Source: Terriglobia bacterium (GTDB lineage Bacteria > Acidobacteriota > Terriglobia > Bryobacterales > Bryobacteraceae). From it: DNA of 49,352 nt. The notes beneath the pieces were generated by a model that was not told the DNA's origin, made no database searches, and saw only the letters and a program-made list of their open reading frames with translations. Every line of letters begins with the position of its first letter. Position 1 is the first letter of the stretch. Where the stretch lies: positions 1-49,352 of the forward strand of contig JAJPJN010000148.1 in the NCBI GenBank assembly GCA_021324185.1, read 5' to 3'. Positions 43,989-49,352 of this stretch are shown in pieces. The position numbers and the translations under genes were made by a program.

Positions 43989-44002
43989 CCGGTTGATCTG
44001 GG

Positions 44003-45001
44003 TTATTTACCGTAAGGAGAGCGCACCGGTGAGTTGCGGAATAAAAAAATCAGACCGGCGCCCAGAATCGCAAATAGAATCGCAAGCAGCCAGCGAAGAT
44101 GGGCGTAGATCCGCGGGTTGCCTTCGGTGACTTGCGGGCGGTCGGCATCATCATCGCTCCCGGTGTCCTGCTGGTGCAACGACCCGATTCCGGCGATGTC
44201 GAATGAGAAGAAACCCGCAGCGGTGACGTTATAGATAGTGGCTTGCGTCTTGGGTTCCGTGCCGATCTGCTGAATATCCTTGCCGCTGAGCGTGACGCCC
44301 GGCGGAGCAATTAAACGCAACGGTCCGGATGGCATTCCTTTTACGCCCACAAGCCGCCCGTGGAAAGTGAAAGGCGAACCCACCGGCAGAACGTAATTCA
44401 CATCGAACTCTGTTTCGCCCGGTTTGATCGGGAAATCGACTTTGAAGACGTCAGCTTCCTTGGTCTTCTCGGCGGGGCGCGGAAGCGGCATGCCTTGCGG
44501 CCCCTGCGCATTCACGCGCACCTGCCCGTTGGCGGCAGGCGGTAGATAGAAACGGAGTTCGCCCGTTTCCGGATTGTTGAAAGTCGTGTTCGTAGTGTTT
44601 TCGACGAGCACCGTTTCGGAAACGCCGATCTGGCTCGTGTTCGGCTCAATCATCAGCATCTGCTGCGCAACATGCGCCACTGCCGGTGATTTTGTCGCTT
44701 CGAAAATGTCCAACTCGACATTCGAAGTAGCGATATTCGGCGTGAGTAGCTTGTTGTAGTTGACGCCCTTGTAATTGGCTTGCAGCAACTGCGGGCCACC
44801 ACCCGGCTCGTCTTTTTCGAAAACGAAGTGGCCGGCCGCATCGCTGATCGCGGTTCCGAGCGTCCGCATTCCGCCCTGTCCCGGCTTGATCAAATTGATT
44901 GTGACGCCCGGCTGCGGCTTACCCGTCGTGCGGTTTACTACCGTTCCATCGATGGCAGCCTGCAGGGAAGCAGCCATCAATAAGCACACGAGCAGCCTCA
45001 T
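44003..45001 (-). CDS. Membrane-anchored carboxypeptidase-regulatory-domain protein in the ccm operon
   Basis: The ATG at 45001 (an open frame reaches 45019) overlaps the previous stop by 4 bases and begins a signal peptide (LLVCLLMAASLQA). The next part, IDGTVVNRTTGKPQPGVTIN, is a carboxypeptidase regulatory-like beta-sandwich (about residues 17-100). A long beta-rich region follows, and a C-terminal membrane helix (WLLAILFAILGAGLIFLFR, about 298-317) anchors it. The bulk of the protein should face the periplasm. Such a protein is not one of the standard ccm genes. Its place in the middle of the operon, coupled to its neighbour, suggests a role in cytochrome c maturation, but nothing in the sequence shows what. 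Confidence 0.85.
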   Translation of the reverse strand: MRLLVCLLMAASLQAAIDGTVVNRTTGKPQPGVTINLIKPGQGGMRTLGTAISDAAGHFVFEKDEPGGGPQLLQANYKGVNYNKLLTPNIATSNVELDIFEATKSPAVAHVAQQMLMIEPNTSQIGVSETVLVENTTNTTFNNPETGELRFYLPPAANGQVRVNAQGPQGMPLPRPAEKTKEADVFKVDFPIKPGETEFDVNYVLPVGSPFTFHGRLVGVKGMPSGPLRLIAPPGVTLSGKDIQQIGTEPKTQATIYNVTAAGFFSFDIAGIGSLHQQDTGSDDDADRPQVTEGNPRIYAHLRWLLAILFAILGAGLIFLFRNSPVRSPYGK

Positions 45002-45408
45002 GCGATCGCCTTCCCGCATTCACCGCAAAACTTCAAGTGTTGTGCAAAGGAGGCGCCGCAATGCGGGCAGAGCGTCCCGGTTTGCGTCTGTGGTTTCGCT
45101 TTCGGCTTTGCCGGGGAGACGGAACTTGGTCCCAATCCAAGCCGCTTGCTCAACTCCTCGGTTTCGGCCAGCACGCCCGCAAGTTCTTTCTGCAAGGCGA
45201 GCTTGGTCTGCTGGTAATCTTCATCGGATAGCTTGCCCAAACGATACTCAAATTGCAGGTCTCGCAGATTTTCATAGATCGCCTGTTTGCGATCCTGCAG
45301 ATGCTGAATAGGCGAAACGGGCAGCGGCTCGGGAATATCGCGATCGCGAACAAAGAGTGTGTAGTACAGGGCTGCAAGCGCAACAACAATGGCCAGGACA
45401 ACGATCAT
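44998..45408 (-). CDS. Membrane zinc-ribbon protein, CcmI-like N-terminal part
   Basis: The 136-residue protein has an N-terminal helix (MIVVLAIVVALAALYYTLFV). A helical region, NLRDLQFEYRLGKLSDEDYQ then QTKLALQKELAGVL, resembles the helical hairpin of CcmI (the segment that binds CcmF/H). The C-terminal zinc ribbon has CPHCGAS (Cys114, Cys117) and CGECG (Cys128, Cys131). It overlaps ccmH by 4 bp and the next gene by 4 bp. A role as a shortened CcmI partner is inferred; the zinc ribbon replaces the usual periplasmic TPR part. Confidence 0.8.
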   Translation of the reverse strand: MIVVLAIVVALAALYYTLFVRDRDIPEPLPVSPIQHLQDRKQAIYENLRDLQFEYRLGKLSDEDYQQTKLALQKELAGVLAETEELSKRLGLGPSSVSPAKPKAKPQTQTGTLCPHCGASFAQHLKFCGECGKAIA

Positions 45409-45929
45409 GTCTGCGCGTCTGAACCCTTTCGTTCCGTTTCCGGAGATTCGCCCAATTCGCGATCAATCTGGTTGCGGAAACGCTCGATTGTGGCGCGGTC
45501 GATTTCGGTCAGCGGTTCGGGAGCTTTGCGATTGCGCCGCACATAGGCGGAATAGACGAAAAGCCCGATCAGGAGTGCGATGCCGGGCATGACCCACGTG
45601 ATGAGTCCGCCCAGTGTGCCGGTTGGCGGCGCGGCGAGCGCTACGGTGCCTTCCTCGCGAACGATAGTATTGATCACGTCCTGATCGCTCATCCCGCTCA
45701 TCTTCATCTGGTAAATCCGGCGGCGAAGCGGATCGGCAGAGCTGCAGCGCAGCATGGGACAGTTGCCGACCGTGTTGCGGCAACCGCCACAGCGGCACGC
45801 GAGGTGATCGCCCACCCGCATGACGCCAGGTGTGAGATAGGACGTCGGATCCTGCGCCACCAGCGCGGCGACCACTGCGCAAAAGGCCAGGACTAATTTA
45901 AAGCTCGATCGCCGCAGGCGCGCTCGCAA
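45405..45929 (-). CDS. ccmH: Cytochrome c maturation thiol protein CcmH
   Basis: The 174-residue protein has a signal peptide or anchor (KLVLAFCAVVAALVAQ), then HLACRCGGC (Cys45, Cys47, Cys50), a redox CxxC at Cys47-Cys50. Further cysteines follow in VGNCPMLRC, then the typical helices (LRRRIYQMKMSGMSDQDVIN) and a C-terminal membrane helix (ITWVMPGIALLIGLFVYSAY). CcmH keeps apocytochrome heme-motif cysteines reduced and works with CcmF. The canonical Leu-Arg-Cys start is Cys-Arg-Cys here, with extra cysteines, so a metal or extra disulfide is possible. It overlaps ccmF by 32 bp at its start. Confidence 0.9.
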   Translation of the reverse strand: MRARLRRSSFKLVLAFCAVVAALVAQDPTSYLTPGVMRVGDHLACRCGGCRNTVGNCPMLRCSSADPLRRRIYQMKMSGMSDQDVINTIVREEGTVALAAPPTGTLGGLITWVMPGIALLIGLFVYSAYVRRNRKAPEPLTEIDRATIERFRNQIDRELGESPETERKGSDAQT

Positions 45930-47910
45930 TGCCTACTACCTCCGTTCGCGCGTATTGCAGCCGCACCTTGCCGGGAATCAGGCAGATGATGGTTCCGAAC
46001 AGGAGAACCCAGTACCCCAGCCAGATGCAACTGACCAGGGGAAAGATATAAATCTGGAAGATCGCTTTGGTATTGTCCGGAAGAACACCCGAGTAGTTTA
46101 CATACAGATCTTCGTTGAGGCGGCGGCGAATGCCGATGATCGAACTCTGCTCTTGGTTGTTTTTGTAGACCCGCACTTCCGGATCGAGCTGATCGATCAC
46201 CTTGCCGCCGCGCGATACTTCGATCACTGCATGGCTGAACTGATAATCGGGAGTTTCGCCGTCGTTTACGCTCAGCAGCTTCAGATCGTAGCGGCCGAAA
46301 CGCAGGCTCTCATTCAGCCCTAAATTGCGCGTCTCGTGCTGGTTGAAGGCGCTGCCGGTAAAGCCGATGAACATCAATACAATCCCGACGTGCACAAGGT
46401 ATCCGCCGTACCGGCGCGTGTTGCGCCAGGTCAGCTCAAAGGCCGCCTTCGGCAGCGGCAGATGTTCCTTTATTTGGATGGCGCGCGAGCCTTTCCAGAA
46501 CTCGCCCGCGATGGTGGATAAAACGAACGCGCACAGGCCGAACGAGATGAGCGGCGCTATTTCGTGAATGCCGGCCAGTGCCAGCGAAACGCTCACTGCC
46601 AAGCCAATTAGCGCGGGAACGAGAAACGCCCGTTTCAAACTGTTCAACGAGCTTTTGCGCCACGCAATCAGCGGTCCAACGCCGGTCAGGAAAATCAGGA
46701 ACAACGCGATGGGCACATTGACGCGGTTGTAATAAGGCGCATCGATGGTCTCTTTCTCGCCCGTCAGCGCTTCCATCACCACCGGGAACAACGTGCCCCA
46801 CAAGATCGCGAAGCAGCTTGCCAGCAGAATCAGATTGTTGAACAGGAAACTCGATTCGCGTGAAACCACGCTCTCCAGCTTCACTTCGCTCTTGAGGTAC
46901 GGAAGGTTCTTGACGATCGCAAAGGCAGTCAGAACGGTGGCGGAAACGATGAATGTGGTGAAGTACGGCTTCACAGGCGATTGCGCGAAAGCGTGAACCG
47001 AGGCGACCAGACCGGTGCGCGTCAGAGTCGTACCAAGAATGCTCAGCAGAAACGTGGCCGATACCAGGACCATGTTCCAGACCTTCATCATTCCCTTTTT
47101 TTCCTGCATCATTACGGAATGGAGGAAAGCCGTGGCAGTGATCCAAGGCATCAGTGAGGCGTTCTCTACCGGATCCCAGCCCCAATAACCGCCCCAGCCA
47201 AGCACGGTATAGGCCCAGCCCATCCCGAGCAGAATTCCGGTGCTTTGAAACAGCCAGGTAACAATCGCCCAGCGGCGGGTCGTGTGAATCCAGCCTTCAC
47301 CAGGTTGATGAGTGATCAGCGAGGCCATCGCAAAAGCGAACGGCACCGTGAATCCCACGTATCCGAGATACAGAAATGGCGGGTGGATGGCCATGGTCCA
47401 CCACTGCAACAGCGGGCTGAGGCCGTTGCCATCGCCAACGTCGATGACACCGCGTCCGGCCATCAGCACCTGGAACGGGCTTGCGACGAACGCCACCATG
47501 CCCACAAAGAAGGCGAGGGTGGTCATCATGATCGCAACCACGATGGGCATCATCTCGCGGAATTTGCGCCGGTTCGTATAGACCGCGATGGCCGAATAGG
47601 TTGAAAGCAGCCAGCTCCAGAAAAGCAGCGAGCCTTGTTGTCCGCCCCACCAGGCTGTGAATTTGTACACCGCAGGCATCGCCTTGTCGGTATGTGCCGC
47701 GACATAGGCGATGCGGTAATCACCCTGCATCAACAGCGCGATCAGCACAGCAGAGGCGATTGTCAGGAGCGCCCAGATAGCGTACACGGCGCGTTCGGCG
47801 CTAACCGTCAGATATGGCCGGCGCGCATACTTGCCGCTGATGGCCGCTATCACCGAAAACACTGCCAGGCAGAAAGCCAGCAAGACCGAAAGCGCGCCAA
47901 TATTTTCCAT
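45898..47910 (-). CDS. ccmF: Cytochrome c heme lyase subunit CcmF
   Basis: The 670-residue membrane protein has the family WWD heme motif GGYWGWDPVENASLMPW (about residues 230-250) and an otherwise full CcmF length with many helices and a large C-terminal periplasmic domain (IGIRRRLNEDLYVNYSGVLP). Histidines in HPPFLYLGYVGFTVPFAFAM fit the heme-coordinating positions. CcmF attaches heme to apocytochrome c on the periplasmic side. It starts 12 bp after ccmE. Confidence 0.95.
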   Translation of the reverse strand: MENIGALSVLLAFCLAVFSVIAAISGKYARRPYLTVSAERAVYAIWALLTIASAVLIALLMQGDYRIAYVAAHTDKAMPAVYKFTAWWGGQQGSLLFWSWLLSTYSAIAVYTNRRKFREMMPIVVAIMMTTLAFFVGMVAFVASPFQVLMAGRGVIDVGDGNGLSPLLQWWTMAIHPPFLYLGYVGFTVPFAFAMASLITHQPGEGWIHTTRRWAIVTWLFQSTGILLGMGWAYTVLGWGGYWGWDPVENASLMPWITATAFLHSVMMQEKKGMMKVWNMVLVSATFLLSILGTTLTRTGLVASVHAFAQSPVKPYFTTFIVSATVLTAFAIVKNLPYLKSEVKLESVVSRESSFLFNNLILLASCFAILWGTLFPVVMEALTGEKETIDAPYYNRVNVPIALFLIFLTGVGPLIAWRKSSLNSLKRAFLVPALIGLAVSVSLALAGIHEIAPLISFGLCAFVLSTIAGEFWKGSRAIQIKEHLPLPKAAFELTWRNTRRYGGYLVHVGIVLMFIGFTGSAFNQHETRNLGLNESLRFGRYDLKLLSVNDGETPDYQFSHAVIEVSRGGKVIDQLDPEVRVYKNNQEQSSIIGIRRRLNEDLYVNYSGVLPDNTKAIFQIYIFPLVSCIWLGYWVLLFGTIICLIPGKVRLQYARTEVVGIASAPAAIEL

Positions 47911-47922
47911 GAACTGCTTGCT

Positions 47923-48351
47923 TTATGAACGCGCGGACGCCGTTTCGTGAGTTACGCGCTGCGCCGGTTTGGCCTCATATTTCGATGCGCATTTGGCTTG
48001 AATGTGGTTGGCTTCAAACGTTCCGTTCGCCGCCAATCGGCCTTCTGCCAGCGCCTGAGCGTTGTCTTTGAATGTGTCCGGCAACGGATCGGAACCGGTA
48101 TAAACCACGCTTAGAGTATCGGCGCCCTGGTGAAGCTGGAACGAAACGCGGCTGCCGCTCTTGACGATGGAACCGGGCTCCACCTCGCCGCCCACACGAA
48201 GCCGTTGCCCCTGCGCCTGCGCGCCCATTTTTTCAAGCTCCGGGATGGTCTTATAGTACGTTTTGGTATCTTTCACGCCGCTAAACGCCAACCAGACGAG
48301 AGATCCAACAATCAGGACCATAAGAATCCCGAACTTCACGTACGTATTCAT
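47923..48351 (-). CDS. ccmE: CcmE heme chaperone with CxxxY motif
   Basis: The ATG at 48351 gives a 142-residue protein with the CcmE layout: membrane anchor (FGILMVLIVGSLVWLAF) and an OB-fold (LRVGGEVEPGSIVKSGSRVS, FQLHQGADTLSVVYTGSDPL). The heme-binding stretch is GTFEANHIQAKCASKY; the open frame reaches 48519, but the extra residues do not fit. Most CcmE proteins bind heme through His in HxxxY; here the motif is Cys121-x3-Tyr125 (CASKY). CxxxY forms are known in archaea and some sulfate reducers (established knowledge). CcmE carries heme from CcmC to CcmF. It is the first gene of the operon. Confidence 0.92.
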   Translation of the reverse strand: MNTYVKFGILMVLIVGSLVWLAFSGVKDTKTYYKTIPELEKMGAQAQGQRLRVGGEVEPGSIVKSGSRVSFQLHQGADTLSVVYTGSDPLPDTFKDNAQALAEGRLAANGTFEANHIQAKCASKYEAKPAQRVTHETASARS

Positions 48352-48381
48352 TTTTGGGAGGCCTAAGAGATAAGTATAGCG

Positions 48382-49233
48382 ATGAATCGTTCGATGATGC
48401 TGAGTCCTGCGGCGCCCGAAACGCACTTTCACCGGCTCGCCACGCGCGCGCCATTCATGTGCTTGCTGCTTTTGACGGTTGCGGTTTCGAGCCTGTATGC
48501 ACAAGGCCCTCCGTTCCAAACTGATGACCCGGTTCCAGTCGAGCTACACCACTACGAGTTCTACATATTCGGAACTATGGCTGGAACGCCCGCCGAAATC
48601 GACTCCACCGGTCCGGCCTTCGAGTTCAACTGGGGCGCCATTCCCAGAGTGCAACTGCATGTGATCGCACCCTGGGGCAGTATCAACCCTTCCAACAACC
48701 CCATCTACGCGCCCGGAGGAACGGGCCCCTCCGCTTTCGGCTACACCGACATGGAACTCGGCGCGAAAATCGCGTTCATCAAAGAGTCGAAATACATTCC
48801 CCAAATCGGCACGTTCACGATGTTCGAAATGCCAACCGGCAATTACGACAAGGGCCTCGGCGTGGGAAAGGTGTGGTACAAAGTGCCTCTCTGGCTGCAA
48901 AAGAATTTCGGGCACTGGCTGCTCGACGGCGGGGGCGGGGAGGTCGTCGTTCCTCAAACCGGCTACCGCAACTTCCCCTATGGCGCATTCCTGTTGAAGT
49001 ACACCTTCGGCGAGCGGTTGGAACTCGGGGGCGAGGTGTTCTCGCATGGACGCGAGGGCTACGCCACGCCGCAGACGCAAGCTTCCACCATGATCGATAT
49101 CGGCGGTTACTATCACTTCAAGCATCATCCAGGGGAGCAGTTCTTGTTTTGCTACGGGCACTCGGTAGCCGGCCAAACCGAACAATACGCGTATGCCGGC
49201 ATGTACTGGACATGGGGCAAAGACAACAAGTGA
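48382..49233 (+). CDS. Predicted outer-membrane beta-barrel protein
   Basis: The 283-residue protein has a signal peptide (PFMCLLLLTVAVSSLYAQ, cleavage after YAQ) and beta-strand-rich sequence: HHYEFYIFGTMAGTP, AIPRVQLHVIAPWG, YTDMELGAKIAFIKE and YGAFLLKYTFGERLELGGEV, ending YAYAGMYWTWGKDNK. This resembles barrel proteins of the MetA/transporter-like group. No substrate can be predicted. The likely start is uncertain, since 25 residues precede the hydrophobic part. It diverges from ccmE with 30 bp between starts. Confidence 0.75.
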   Translation: MNRSMMLSPAAPETHFHRLATRAPFMCLLLLTVAVSSLYAQGPPFQTDDPVPVELHHYEFYIFGTMAGTPAEIDSTGPAFEFNWGAIPRVQLHVIAPWGSINPSNNPIYAPGGTGPSAFGYTDMELGAKIAFIKESKYIPQIGTFTMFEMPTGNYDKGLGVGKVWYKVPLWLQKNFGHWLLDGGGGEVVVPQTGYRNFPYGAFLLKYTFGERLELGGEVFSHGREGYATPQTQASTMIDIGGYYHFKHHPGEQFLFCYGHSVAGQTEQYAYAGMYWTWGKDNK

Positions 49234-49352
49234 GGGTAAAGCTGCGGCTGATTCCCGTCCGAAGCCTGGTTGCAAAGTAAACTACGATCATCGGGGATTG
49301 CAATTGGCCAGCCCGCTGAAGACATTTCCGGCATTCGGGCGCGCGCCCGCGC

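Overview
The window looks like a chromosomal segment of a soil Acidobacteriota bacterium, probably related to Bryobacterales/Solibacter. This is an inference from gene content: PEP-CTERM secreted proteins, paired GH28 enzymes, a GH109-type Tat oxidoreductase, a CadC-like winged-helix/TolB-propeller protein, an alginate-export-type porin and a System I cytochrome c maturation operon. No rRNA or tRNA gene, and no insertion sequence or prophage, was recognised.

Layout. 1-911: a CRISPR array with 37-bp repeats, leader on the left, decaying to the right; no cas gene lies to its right. 1056-8574: a divergent pair of secreted alpha/beta hydrolase and sodium:solute symporter, then a hairpin-rich untranslated stretch and a 1376-residue modular protein (lectin-like, Gly-rich, IPT/TIG, candidate cysteine peptidase). 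8682-14215: galactokinase, divergent from an RND efflux adaptor/permease pair. 14232-19809: two GH28 pectinase-type enzymes and an SDR in one tight operon, an exported PPC/DUF296 protein and an FG-GAP repeat protein. 19849-25241: a decaying stretch with a frameshifted CadC-like regulator and three PEP-CTERM genes, two of them frameshifted, plus gene-poor sequence. 25312-29931: a tautomerase, two VapBC-type toxin-antitoxin pairs, a CocE-type hydrolase and a small membrane protein. 30044-34402: GH109-like oxidoreductase, CBS protein, uroporphyrinogen-III methyltransferase and a porin.

34631-40881 is an L-rhamnose locus: isomerase, aldolase/dehydrogenase fusion, mutarotase and RhaT transporter on the minus strand. 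A regulator faces them across a 171-bp region holding two matching palindromes. The regulator joins an IclR-type DNA-binding domain to a sugar-binding domain of the periplasmic-binding-protein fold. With the GH28 enzymes and galactokinase this suggests use of pectin, perhaps rhamnogalacturonan, although no rhamnulokinase is present here.

41001-41757 holds a hypothetical protein and a GIY-YIG-like protein. 41693-48351 is a nine-gene ccm operon (ccmE-F-H, a zinc-ribbon protein, a carboxypeptidase-regulatory-domain protein, ccmA-B-C-D). Its CcmE has the rare CxxxY heme-binding motif in place of HxxxY. An outer-membrane barrel protein ends the window.

Most notable for follow-up are the IclR-HTH/sugar-binding fusion with its candidate operators, the CxxxY ccm operon with two extra membrane proteins, and the large modular protein with its structured leader. 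No unquestionably new system could be proven from sequence alone.
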